A stretch of 64,000 bases of DNA from Hemerocallis citrina (lineage: Eukaryota > Streptophyta > Magnoliopsida > Asparagales > Asphodelaceae), in the NCBI GenBank assembly GCA_017893485.1, contig CM030358.1, forward strand, positions 249,799,073-249,863,072. The letters run 5' to 3'. The notes beneath the pieces are model-generated. The model ran no database searches, was not told where the DNA came from, and saw nothing but the letters and a program-made list of their open reading frames with translations. Made by a program: the position numbers and the translations under genes. The first letter of the stretch is position 1. Every line of letters begins with the position of its first letter. Shown here piece by piece: positions 9,093-19,472 of this stretch.

Positions 9093-11330
9093 ATGAACAA
9101 CGATACGAAGAGTTCTGCTGCCGGCAATAATTTTGTGCGGGTAGAACCAATCACTAATTCCATGCTGATAGTCGAAGACCATCTGAAACCAAAGTTAGGT
9201 ATGACATTTCCCACTTTAGTTGAGGTCGAGAATTTTTATTCTTCATATGCTCATTGTGGTGGTTTTGCAATGCGTAAGGGTGGGAATAAATTAAAGGGGG
9301 GAATGGAAGTAGATAAGTCATATCTTTGTAATAAAGCTGGGTCTTCGCTGGGTCAACATAGTGATGGTAGACGTGGAACAACCAGTAGAACGAGTTGCAA
9401 GGCTTGCGTTCGTGTAAAATTGAACGAAACAAGTAATACGTGGGTGGTGTATTCATTTCATGAAGAACACAATCACGAATTCACCTCACCCGGTAGAAGG
9501 CACCTTTTGCCCCCGAATAGGTCCGTGTCAAAAACGGACAAAGGGATTATAGAAAAAATGAACCAAGCTAATATGCAAACATGTCGACAAATGCTCTTCT
9601 TCGAAAGTGCTAGTGGTGGTCACGATCAAGTAGGATTCACAGAAAAAGATGTTAGAAATTTAGTTAGAGATTCGCAAGAAGCATTGAAAGGACACGATTC
9701 TACAATGCTAATTGATTTTTTCGAATCTAAAAAACAGACGGATCCTTCATTTTTTTATGACATTCAAGTCGATCTCAAAGGGCGGTTGTCACATTGTATG
9801 TGGGTAGATGGTATTTGTAGGATGAATTATGAAGAATTTGGCGATGTAGTTTGTTTTGATGCCACGTACAATACAAACCGTTACGGAATGTTATTTGTTC
9901 CGTTTGTTGGAGTGAATCAACATTGGCGATCGACTTTCTTAGGAGGTGGGTTCATTCCAAATGAGACGGCCTCTTCGTTTGAATGGTTCTTTGAAAAGTG
10001 GTTAGGGGTTATAAATTGTGCTCCATCCGGTATTGTCACGGATCAAGACCGTGGGATCGCCGCCGCAATTAAGAAGGTTTTTCCCCAGACACGGCATCGT
10101 TTTTGTATTTGGCACATTCTGGATAAGTTACCCCAGGAGGTTCGTCTTGGTTTCGATGTCGACAAGTTTAGGGAGTCCTTGAAGAATGTAATCTACAATT
10201 CCGAATATATACATGAATTTGTAGAAAAGTGGAATATTTTGATTTCGCAATACGGATTAGAGAGTAAAAAATGGTTGAACGATATATTCGATATCCGTGA
10301 AAGTTGGGCACCAATCTACGCTAAAGATTCTTTTTGGGCCGGCATGTTGAGTAGCCAACGGGTTGAGTCCGCACATTCTGCCCTGAAGCATCATACAGAA
10401 AAAAAATATTCCCTGCATGAATTTTCCGTCATCTTCGACCGTTTTTTGGGAAGGCAAAGACACGATGAATTGAAAGAAAATCATCGTAACCGTGAGAAGA
10501 GACCGAAGTTGAAGAGCGAATGGGCTTTGGAGGCACAAATGGCAAAAACATATACTTTGAAAGTATTTTACAAATTCCAAGATGAAGTCACAAAAAGCTT
10601 CATGTACAATGTGACATTTGTTGCCGATCTTGAGACACCGGATAGTTCAACCTTCCATGTGATACTCTGTGGAGAATCAGAACCGGCTCGCCTTCTTCAA
10701 TTATGCAAAATCAATGGAATTATTACATGTGCATGTCACTTGTTCGAATTCGTTGCCATTCTTTGTAGGCATATTTTAGCTGTACTTCGTTTCTGCCATC
10801 ACACATCCTTCCCGGATATATATATTAAAAGAAGATGGACTAGGGATGTGATGAGAAGAAGTTACACATCAGTTCCAACCGAACCCAATACCGAGAATTT
10901 TGCTTCTCGATATTGTGAGTTGATCTACCATGCAAAACAAATTGTCGATCTTGGTTGTTCCTCCAATGAGAGTTACAAATACACGTTGGAGAATTTGCAG
11001 AAGATCATTGACGGGGTTTCTCGGCTACAACCCGGATTAGGTGAACAACTGGAACAAGCCTCACAACCACATGATAGTGTTGAACCTGGAGGTAGTTCAC
11101 AACCGCATGGTAGTGCACAACCTCATGATCAAGGGAGTGGACACATACCTACACGTATTAGTGACCCACAGCAGTGCACGACAAAGGGAAGGCCTCGCGC
11201 CAAAAGATTGAGGCCGATTAGAGAGCAACTCCACATAAAAAAACCGAGAAGGTGCCGAAGATGCGACATTGTCCAAATGAATCATGATTCAAGAAATTGT
11301 CCAACTTTATTTGAGGGGTATGACTCGTAA
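9093..11330 (+). CDS. FAR1/FHY3-type MULE transposase, uninterrupted 745-aa frame
   Basis: The first ATG of the frame is at 9093; the frame is open a little further upstream but starts there with TTG. Domains: FAR1-type zinc DNA-binding domain at about residues 47-130 (C79, C102, C105, H126/H128); MULE DDE transposase domain at about 220-430 with candidate catalytic D256 (VCFDATY), D317 (IVTDQDRG) and E425 (SSQRVES), plus the C338-x2-H341 motif; SWIM zinc finger with C546, C548, C558 and H560; and a C-terminal CCHC-like knuckle (CRRCDIVQMNHDSRNC). The order matches MULE transposases of the Jittery/FAR1 branch, which cut and paste the element by binding its TIRs. FHY3 and FAR1 are host transcription factors domesticated from this group. 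Location inside matching TIRs and lack of a host-style intron pattern argue for a transposase rather than a host FRS gene. No internal stop over 2.2 kb is notable here. Confidence 0.93.
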   Translation: MNNDTKSSAAGNNFVRVEPITNSMLIVEDHLKPKLGMTFPTLVEVENFYSSYAHCGGFAMRKGGNKLKGGMEVDKSYLCNKAGSSLGQHSDGRRGTTSRTSCKACVRVKLNETSNTWVVYSFHEEHNHEFTSPGRRHLLPPNRSVSKTDKGIIEKMNQANMQTCRQMLFFESASGGHDQVGFTEKDVRNLVRDSQEALKGHDSTMLIDFFESKKQTDPSFFYDIQVDLKGRLSHCMWVDGICRMNYEEFGDVVCFDATYNTNRYGMLFVPFVGVNQHWRSTFLGGGFIPNETASSFEWFFEKWLGVINCAPSGIVTDQDRGIAAAIKKVFPQTRHRFCIWHILDKLPQEVRLGFDVDKFRESLKNVIYNSEYIHEFVEKWNILISQYGLESKKWLNDIFDIRESWAPIYAKDSFWAGMLSSQRVESAHSALKHHTEKKYSLHEFSVIFDRFLGRQRHDELKENHRNREKRPKLKSEWALEAQMAKTYTLKVFYKFQDEVTKSFMYNVTFVADLETPDSSTFHVILCGESEPARLLQLCKINGIITCACHLFEFVAILCRHILAVLRFCHHTSFPDIYIKRRWTRDVMRRSYTSVPTEPNTENFASRYCELIYHAKQIVDLGCSSNESYKYTLENLQKIIDGVSRLQPGLGEQLEQASQPHDSVEPGGSSQPHGSAQPHDQGSGHIPTRISDPQQCTTKGRPRAKRLRPIREQLHIKKPRRCRRCDIVQMNHDSRNCPTLFEGYDS

Positions 11331-11396
11331 TTTTTATGTTTGTCACTCGTTTAAATTTATTATACTTTATTTGTGGCAAATGAGTTTCTTACTAAC

Positions 11397-11993
11397 TGAT
11401 ATGGCTAAAAATGGGGTTAAATCGAAACCGTCCAAATCGGGCATGAATCTTGAAGCCTAAGGGTAAAATAATAATTTCACCTTCCAACGGGTCTGAAGCG
11501 GGTACTGGTTCTCTTCCTCGAACACCCACTTACCCGCGAAGGGATCCACCTCAACTGGGTGCGGGTTCCCACCCGCTGCAAACCCGGTCCAGAAGGGATA
11601 GAATTAGGGTTTCTGATTAAATCCTAATCAACGGCCCTGATTCATGTCTATCCCTTCACTAGGGATTAGGGATTACATTCCTTATCTAACCACAGGGGGA
11701 TTACATTCCTAATCTGATCCCAGCGGTGCCTATAAATACCCCCCATCCATCTCCATTATGAGGTAATCAATCTTTTCCCAGTTTTTGAGCTCTCTCATAA
11801 TCATTCCTGATTACTGACTTGAGCGTCGGAGGGTGCGTCGCCGGGAACAACCCCGGTGTCTCGCACTTTTTGCAGGTGTACGGCAGGAGTCAGCGTCAAA
11901 CTCCGACGGAATAGGTAACAGGTTTGCTATTCAGTTTTCCTAAGAATCCACAAATACTATCTGTTTGCCCCCACACCAGATTTAGCGGCAACA
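11397..11993 (+). repeat. Tat LTR 1 (597 bp)
   Basis: Starts TGATATGGCT and ends GCGGCAACA. TATAAATACCCC near 11731 is the likely TATA box. The other copy is 25333-25929. It is inserted in the transposase 3' flank, 67 bp after the stop codon. Confidence 0.92.
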
Positions 11994-11996
11994 GAT

Positions 11997-12014
11997 TGGC
12001 GCCGTCTGTGGGAA
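11997..12014 (+). other. Tat primer-binding site
   Basis: TGGCGCCGTCTGTGGGAA lies 3 bp after the LTR end. It begins TGG as required to pair with a tRNA 3' CCA end and is the form often seen in plant Tat elements. The same word follows LTR 2 at 25933-25950. Confidence 0.8.
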
Positions 12015-12065
12015 ACTAACGAATAACAACCTCCCCTCTTCCCGTTGGACAGATCTTCTCCAGCC

Positions 12066-13760
12066 ATGCCTCCTAGGAAAGTCAGATTCAGAGGGTCCAA
12101 CCGAGGACCCAACCCCGATCAGCAACAGGAAGTTTCCCTTCAGCCCGCTCAACAGCAGGGGCAACTTCCTTCTCAAGCCGTGGACCCTCTTCAACAGGAC
12201 CCACCTCCTCCACAGAATCAACTACCTCCTAAGGGTCCCAACCCGCAGAAACAACCTCTTCATCCGGACCACGTCTCCATCCACAATGCCTCTTCGGATT
12301 CGATGGCCTCCCACAATCCCCAATTTTTCGACCTTCGCAACACCGTCCTCAATTGGCAGAAGGATGAGGATCTTCGCCGCCGTCTGGATGAAAAGCGGGC
12401 CCGAGAGGAAACCTCCCGCCAACACTGTCCGGATGAGCGATCTCCTCACCGCCGAGACAACAGAAGGTCCCCTATCCGAAGGGGGCGGAGAGAATCCCCC
12501 GAGCATCATAGAAGAAGACCACACTCCCCTGCAGGTCGGCAGCAGCCTAGGAACGATGAGGCACCCATCACCCGTGCCGAGTTCCAGCAGTTCCAAGCGA
12601 CCGTCCTGCAAGCTCTCAATCTCCATCCTAACACCAATGCTCCAAAGATCCCCTCTCCTCCTCCAGTCCGAAGTCCTCGCCGACGGCCCCCAACTCCTCC
12701 TCCAGCTCCTAACAACTCCCGGCATATGCCAAGTCCTCGCCGATCCAGGAGCTACCATCGTCGTAGCCCCCGCTCTCCCTCGTACGAAGACGAGTCTAGA
12801 GGCTCGGCTGATTACCGTCGAAGGGATGACGCCGTCTACCGCCATCTCCACGAAATGGAGAGGCGCTTGGGTCAGTTAGACCGAGAAGAGGAGCTTAGAG
12901 AAAGGACCCTTCGTCTTAGTCGACCTCCGTTTTCCCGAACCATAATGGATGCACCCGTACCAATCGGCTTCAAGCCTCCTCAATTTGAGACCTATTCCGG
13001 GGAGACTGACCCAGTTGATCACATCGAAAGCTTCAAGACCCTCATGCTCATCCATCAAGCTTCCGATGCTCTGTTCTGCAAAACCTTCCCCGTAACTTCT
13101 CTGATCTCCTCCTCCGAAGTGAAAAGTATATTCGGGCCGAAGAAGCCGAGCACCGCCCCAACTTGGAGGGGTCTTCCTCCGGGTCTAAGAGAAAGGGAAC
13201 AGAAGAGGAGGGAGCCAAGAGGCTCCAGAAGGATAATGCCGGCTAGCGCCGACCTCCCCCCAGATTCAAGAAATTTACTCCTCTCACCACCAATGTCTCT
13301 ACCATTCTAATGGAAGTTGAGAAGGAAGGGATCATACCTCCTGCTCCGAGGATGAACACCCCTGCCAAGAAAAAGGATAAAGAGAAGTGGTGTCGTTATC
13401 ATCGGGACCATGGCCATGACACCAACGATTCTCGGGCCTTGAAGAATGAGATAGAAGCCCTCATCCAGAGGGGGCAGCTGACCAGGTTCGTAAGAAAGGA
13501 CCGAGCCGACCTTCCTTCCCTGTCTCGGGGGGTTAATAAGCATCCTGAACGCGATAAAATGCCCGACTTTGAAGAGGAGCGTGTCCTACACCTCATCCAC
13601 GAGGGCCCAATGGGGGGCTCCTCCAACTCCTCTCGAAAGGCGTTCATGAGGGAAGTCAATTCGGTTCACGCCACCCCTCCTCCCAAAGGCCTCGGAGTGC
13701 CCATCACATTATCAGAAGAAGATCTTGAAGGTGTCCGCACCCCCCATTATGACGCACTTG
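12066..13760 (+). pseudogene. Tat gag, copy A, broken by a 304-bp deletion
   Basis: The first ATG is at 12066 (MPPRKVRFRGSN). A Pro/Gln-rich, Arg/Ser-rich head of about 300 residues leads into the capsid-like block (IGFKPPQFETYSGETDPVDH, then IESFKTLMLIHQASDALFCK). The frame is lost at about 13091: compared with copy B, 304 bp are missing between two AACT words, which removes the core capsid segment and shifts frame. The C-terminal part resumes near 13310 with CRYHRDHGHDTNDSRALK, where the last zinc-knuckle Cys (C in copy B) is replaced by Ser. The gag product would package RNA; this copy cannot make it. Confidence 0.9.
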
Positions 13761-14338
13761 TCATCAATCTCCACATGGTGAACTTCAAAGTGGAGAGGAT
13801 CCTAGTGGACAATGGCAGCTCCGTTAACATCCTCTTCCTCGCCTGCTTTCAAAGGCCTCAAACTCTTCCGAGATAGACTCAAGCCCGCCGGCTACACGCT
13901 CCATGGGTTCACGGGAGTGCCAGTGACTATTGAAGGGGTGATCACCCTCGATGTAACCGCTGGAAAAACTCCTACTACCCGAACGGAGCTGATGGACTTC
14001 ATGGTCGTAGATGTTCCTGCAGCCTACAACGTCATTTTGGGTCGGCCCGGCCTCGCTGCCCTTGAAGCCGTCCCTTCCGCCTATCACCTCAAAATGATGT
14101 TTCCCACTCAGGCCGGAGTAGGGGAAGTAAAAGGCAATCAGGAAACGGCCCGCAAGTGCTACATGACCTCTACCCTCGGTCCAGTCCTCTCCCTGGAAAC
14201 TCTAGAAATCCCCCAAGATGTTGCCCGACCGACGTCCGAGCCGGTGGATGAATTGGAGGAAGTGCTCTTCTCTGAGCAGGATCTAACTCAAAAGTTCTTT
14301 GTTAGCAAGACCCTCCCATCCGCCCTATGCTCGGACTA
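13761..14338 (+). pseudogene. Tat aspartic protease, copy A, frameshifted
   Basis: The protease motif ILVDNGSSVNILF is encoded near 13799-13837, with the catalytic Asp in VDNGSS. A one-base insertion relative to copy B (GCCTGCTTTC against GCCGCTTTC, about 13843) shifts the frame. The flap-side block (VILGRPGLAALEAVPS) is read from a different frame, and a 2-base loss near 14335 creates a stop (TCGGACTAG). Confidence 0.88.
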
Positions 14339-15720
14339 GTACAGTGCACCCGAAGGAACCGGGACCTCTTTGCTTGGTCAGCTGCAGACATGCCCGGAAT
14401 TTCCGAAGAGCTCTTAGTCCACCACCTCAGCGTTGTTCCGGGGTCCAAACCGGTTCAACAGAAGAGGCGCAAGTTCGCCCCCGAGCGCCAGCTAGCTATA
14501 AAAGAGGAGGTGGACAAGCTCTTGAGGGCCCGGTTCATACAAGAGGTGAACTATCCCGAGTGGTTGTCGAATGTAGTAATGGTGAAGAAGTCCAATGGCA
14601 CTTGGAGGATTTGTATCGATTTTACCGATCTCAACAAGTCTTGCCCCAAGGATCCCTTCCCTCTTCCGAGTATTGACACTCTGATTGATGCCACCTCGGG
14701 ACATGAGCTCCTCAGCTTCATGGACGCCTTCTCAGGCTACAACCAGATTCGGATGTTCTCTCCGGATATTCCAAAGACCTCATTCGTGACCGACCAGGGC
14801 CTCTACTGCTACAGGGTTATGCCCTTCGGTTTGAAGAATGTAGGCGCAACATATCAATGCCTCGTCAACAAGGTTTTCCAAGCTCAAATCGGCCGAAATA
14901 TGGAGGTGTATGTTGACGACATGCTTGTAAAAAGCATCCGAGGAGTCGATCATGTGACTGACCTACAGGAGGCGTTTGACGTTCTGAGAAAGCACAACAT
15001 GAGACTCAATCCGAACATGTGTGCGTTTGGTGTCTCGTCAGGAAAGTTCCTCAGCTTCATGGTCAGCCAACGAGGAATTGAAGCTAACCCTGAGAAAATC
15101 AAGGCCTATATTAGACATGGCCCCTCCCAGGAACGTTAAGGAAGTTCAGATGCTAACAGGCCGCCTAGCCGCCATAGGGCGTTTTCTCTCGAAGTCCGGG
15201 GAAAAATGCCTCCCCTTCTTCAAGGCCCTCAGGGGGGCTAAAGGTTTCGAATGGGGGCAGCAACAGCAGGAGTCGTTCGACCAGCTCAAGGCTTACCTCA
15301 TCAACCCTCCTCTCCTCAGCAAGCCCATTCCTGGTGAACCCCTTTACCTCCACCTGGCAGCCTCCGAACAGACCCTCAGCGCCGTTTTAGTAAGGGAAGA
15401 AGACCGGGCTCAAAAGCCCATCTACTATGTGAGCAAAGTACTTCGAGATGCCGAGCTCCGCTACCCGAAGATAGAAAAGATGGCTTATGCCCTGGTGATG
15501 GCCGCGAGAAAGCTTCGCCCTGTATTTTCAGTCCCATTCGGTGGTCGTTCTTACTGACCAAACGCTGAAGCAAGTGCTCCACAAGCCGGAGACCTCCGGT
15601 CGTCTTATGAAGTGGTCTATCGAGCTGAGCCAGCATGATATAACTTATCAGCCTCGGACCGCGATCAAAGCTCAGGCCTTAGCAGAATTCATAGTTGAAA
15701 GTACCATCCCCGAGTTCAGC
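14327..15720 (+). pseudogene. Tat reverse transcriptase and RNase H, copy A
   Basis: The RT frame covers RKFAPERQLAIKEEVDKLL, WRICIDFTDLNKSCPKD, MDAFSGYNQI, TSFVTDQGLYCYRVMPFGLK and the catalytic YVDDMLVKS. It breaks near 15100 with a frameshift at KAYIRHGPSQER. The next frame gives MAPPRNVKEVQMLTGRLAAI and RNase H blocks (LSAVLVREEDRAQKPIYYVS). Another one-base shift near 15520 interrupts the typical block around RPVFS. The residual RNase H end lies before 15720. Confidence 0.9.
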
Positions 15721-16352
15721 CAAGTGATGAAGGGACCACCTGTCTGGTCGGTTTATGTGGACGGATCCTCGTGCAATGAGGGAAGCGGAGCCGGGGTCAT
15801 TCTGGCAGGCCCAGATGACTTCATCCTCCAATACTCCCTCCGTATCAACTTCAAGGCCTCGAACAACGAAACAGTATACGAGGCACTCATAGCCAGCCTT
15901 GGAATGGCTCGCAATGCAGGGGCGCAACGCCTCCGGATCTTTAGCGACTCTCAGCTAGTCGTAAATCAGGTCCTCGGTGAGTATGAAGCACGTGATGACA
16001 GGATGGTTAAATACTTAGCCAAGGTCAAGAGCCTCATGGCACTGTTTGAAGAAGCCCTCATCCAAAGAATACCCCGGGAAGAAAATGCTCAGGCCGACGC
16101 CCTTTCCAAACTAGCCTCTTCCTCCCTTCAAGGTCTCGAGCAGACCGTCTTGATAGAGGTCCTTCTGAAGCCAAGCATAGAGGACGAAACTTCCGACTCT
16201 ATGGAGTCGCTGCCTGTCCTGCTTGAAGATAACTGGATGAAACCCCTCGTTGAATTCTTGAGGGACGGGCTCCTCTCCCGAAGATCCCATGGAAGCTCGA
16301 AGAGTGAGAACCCGGGCCGAGCGTTACACATTAATCGGAGGCATCCTATATA
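15721..16352 (+). pseudogene. Tat second (archaeal-type) RNase H domain, copy A
   Basis: The frame reads VWSVYVDGSSCNEGSGAGVI, then NETVYEALIASLGMARNAGA, FSDSQLVVNQVLGEYEARDD and REENAQADALSKLASSS, giving the D-E-D-D catalytic pattern of a type 1 RNase H. A second RNase H between RT-RH and integrase is a known marker of Tat elements. The frame ends at 16353 by a shift; integrase continues in the overlapping frame from 16289. Confidence 0.9.
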
Positions 16353-17449
16353 AACGCTCCTTCACACAGGTAGACGGCAGACCTTACCTGAGATGCCTCT
16401 CCCCCGAGCAGGCCGACTACGCCCTACAAGAACTTCACGAGGGCATCGGCGGGGCACATTCGGGATCCAGATCCTTAGCCCGCAAAGTGTTGAATTACGG
16501 ATATTTCTGGCCCACTCTCCTACGAGACGCCGAACAATATGTTCGGCAATGCAGCTCTTGTCAGAAGTACTCCGACATCCGATGCCTCCCACAAGCTCCA
16601 CTCACTTCCCTATCAAGTCCAATCCCTTTTGCAATGAGGGGGATGGATTTACTAGGGCCATTTCCACCGGCTTCCGGTCAGTTCAAATTCTTAGTCGTGG
16701 CAATCGACTACTTCTCAAAATGGATAGAGGCCGAGCCCTTGGCCACGATCACCGAGAACAAGGTAGTTCAGTTCTTTTGGAAGAGCGTAATCTGCCGATT
16801 CGGCGTCCCGCGGGTCCTCATAACAGACAACGGAACCCAGTTTACCGGGGCTGCATTCCGAGCTCTATGCGAAGACCTTGCCATCCAACACCAATTCTCC
16901 TCCGTTTCCCATCCCCAGTCGAATGGCCAAGTCGAGAATGCTAACAGACAGATCCTCTCCGGCATTAAGAAGAGGTTGGATAAATGTTCCAAAGGCTTAT
17001 AGGTCGATCAGCTCCCCAATGTGCTGTGGAACTACCGCACCACAAAACGTACCCCAACAGGCGAGTCCCCATTCAACCTCACCTATGGGTCCGAAGCTAT
17101 GATCCCCCTAGAAGTTGGAATACCCTCTCCCCGACTAATGGCTTATGAGGGAGAACAGAATGCCAGAGAACTCCGAGCAAATCTAGACCTGATCGATGAG
17201 ATCCGTGAAAGAGCTGCCATTCGTCAACAAGGTTACCGAAGAAGGATCGAGTTGGCATACAACAAGAGAGTCCGCCCTACCGAACTCAAAGAAGGGGACT
17301 TGGTCCTCAGAAAGTTAGCCATCTCTTTCCCCGGTCTGAAGAGCAAACTAGCTCCAAATTGGGAGGGACCCTATAAGATCGTCAGAGAGGTTCGGTCCGG
17401 GACATACAGACTAGAAGACCTCGAAGGCAGAGAGATCCCCAGGACCTGA
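16289..17449 (+). pseudogene. Tat integrase, copy A, with nonsense codon
   Basis: HHCC zinc domain: LHEGIGGAHSGSRSLARKVL ... YFWPTLLRDAEQYVRQCSSC. DDE core: MDLLGPFPPASG, LITDNGTQFTG and NGQVENANRQI. An in-frame TAG at 17000-17002 lies after KCSKGL, and the same frame continues VDQLPNVLWNYRTTKRTPTG to the C-terminal GDLVLRK...NWEGPYKI domain and a natural stop at 17447-17449. The integrase would insert the cDNA; this copy is truncated. Confidence 0.92.
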
Positions 17450-17676
17450 AATGCCGACCATCTTCTAAAATACCAAGAGAGAGCACCAACGCCTCTCTAA
17501 GTATTGTGGGATGTCGAACCGTTCCTCTCCTATTACTTGTAATGTTTTTCTTTTATTTTCACTCTTGTAATAACGGCTAGCAACTTTAGAAGCAGCCGAC
17601 CATTAGTCATCAATAAAGAGCTTTTTCATATTTTACTTGTAAAAATTGTTACTTCTCTCTGCCTTTACTCTTCGCT
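17450..17676 (+). other. Non-coding link after integrase
   Basis: No frame of note. It ends in a T-rich stretch before the 113-bp tandem repeats. Confidence 0.5.
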
Positions 17677-18060
17677 CTACCGATGGTTTGGAGTCCAAAA
17701 CTTGGCTCGAGTCTACTTCGCAAGCTCGCTCTTAAGCGAGCTAGAAGTAGGTCGCCATTCGGAACTGCTCCCACAACTGTTGAACTACTCTACCGATGGT
17801 TCGGAGTCCAAAACTTGGCTCGAGTCTACTTCGCAAGCTCGCTCTTAAGCGAGCTAGAAGTAGATTGCCATTCGGAACTGCTCCCACAACCGTTTAACTA
17901 CTCTACCGATGGTTCGGAGTCCAAAACTTGGCTCGAGTCTACTTCGCAAGCTCGCTCTTAAGAGAGCTAGAAGTAGGTCGCCATTCGGAACTGCTCCCAC
18001 AACCGTCGAACAACTCTACCGATGGTTCGGAGTCCAATGTTCGGCTCGGTTGTGCTAACT
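17677..18060. repeat. 113-bp tandem repeat, about 3.4 copies
   Basis: The word CTACCGATGGTT starts units at 17677, 17790, 17903 and 18016, exactly 113 bp apart. Each complete unit contains the palindrome GCTCGCTCTTAAGCGAGC (one copy has AGAGAGC). The units are nearly identical, so amplification was recent. Confidence 0.95.
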
Positions 18061-18779
18061 CGATCCCCCTTAACCGAGCGGACGAGGAACCGACCTCCAC
18101 ATATGGAGAAAAATTCTGCCAAACCGGTTTCACTGTTAGATCACCTCAAAGTCTGTGCTAGGACTTGATGAGCGGATCAAATCGTGCCACGTGTCCACAA
18201 AATGACAAGATAGTATTTTCTTGGAACTCGTGCCTCCCACCTCGTGATGCGTGCCACGATCATGATCGACCATCTAGATTGAGCCACGTGGACTGCGTCT
18301 GAAATCCGAGCTATCGCACCACGGAAGTGCAAAGTCGCCTCGGTATACTCCGAGCAAAAAACTAAAGTTCCACAGCTAAAACGCTTGGCGAAGATAACTA
18401 TGGGTCCTTATGGTTTGAGTAAGGCAACTACGGCACAACAATGAGCAAAGCAACTTCGATTTTATTGAAACAATGTGATAAATTTACAAGGCAAAGAGTT
18501 ACAGCAAAAAAACGACTTGACATATTTACAAGGTATGTCAAACAACAAGGAGAACGACGCAAGTCTAAAGCTCGACGCCACTCGTTAAGCGCCTCCTCGG
18601 AACAGGGACATTCTGATTCAGAGACACTCGGGGTTTTCGTCTCTTCATCTCCGAGCTTGTCTCCAGGCCGACGAACCGGGACGCCTCTTCGCCACTAAGC
18701 CTAACGGTAGCTCCGACCGAGGCTCTACTCAAGCTAACAGCTACTCCACTCTGTGCGTCAGGCTGCGGTCCGACCAATG

Positions 18780-19310
18780 ATGGGAGGACGAGTCACGAGC
18801 TCATAAAAGGAGATCCCTCGCTCCCTCTCCTCGCGAGTGCACGAGGTGCTGCAGGACATTAGTCCTCACGGGCTGAGGCTTCAGACGAGCCACCTCCTCC
18901 TCGAGCTCAACGATCCTGTCTTTCAGAGTGTCGTCCTTAACCATTATCTTGAATCGAGGGAGTTTCGCCGAACCGGGGTACTCGGCGCTATCAGATATAA
19001 TACGACGTAAGTTGGTCACCTCGATGCTCTTGTCGACCGTGACCCTCTACAGCTGTTCGACCTTCTTTGCGAGCTCATCTCGCTCGGCCAGCACCGAGAC
19101 TAGCTCCGTCTCCTTCGCCGAGAGCTCCTCCTCAACTATCCGGAGATGGTGCACCTCGGCCAGCAGCTCGCTGTTCTTCTTCTCCACGTTGAGCGACACC
19201 CTCCTGATCATCTCGATTTCACCCTCGAGGCGAGCCTCGCGAGATTGCTTAAATAGCTCAGCATGACGCCGAGCTGCTACGGTATTTAGGTCATGTTCGA
19301 GGATCTGAAA
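18780..19310 (-). pseudogene. Coiled-coil segment of the Tat antisense gene, downstream part
   Basis: The minus strand reads long heptad-like stretches such as LEEEVARLKPQ, VEKKNSELLAEVHHLRIVEE and KETELVSVLAERDELAKKVE, with a stop near 19048. A CAG acceptor-like word precedes the frame at its upstream end (about 19300). It may be a 3' exon of the antisense transcript at 19473-21702 or a related decayed gene. Function is unknown. Confidence 0.5.
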
Positions 19311-19472
19311 TACAAGAACGTCACAATTGGAAGACTATAGACCGACCCAAACACTTGAACAAATTTGAGATAAAATTTTCATTCATAAAAGAAGAGGTGG
19401 TGGCCAGTCCGCAAAAAGGCATTACATTTTTGAAAAGAAAAAAGAGAACAAAATTACAAAAAGACGAGAAGA

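Noticed and set aside
12045..12065. Upstream start of Tat gag at 12045
   Set aside because: The codon is TTG; the first ATG in frame is 12066, and copy B has the matching ATG at 26002.
12222..12851. Long minus-strand frames opposite Tat gag (also 25918-26667)
   Set aside because: Low-complexity complement of the Pro/Arg-rich gag head; no family resemblance and no conserved start.
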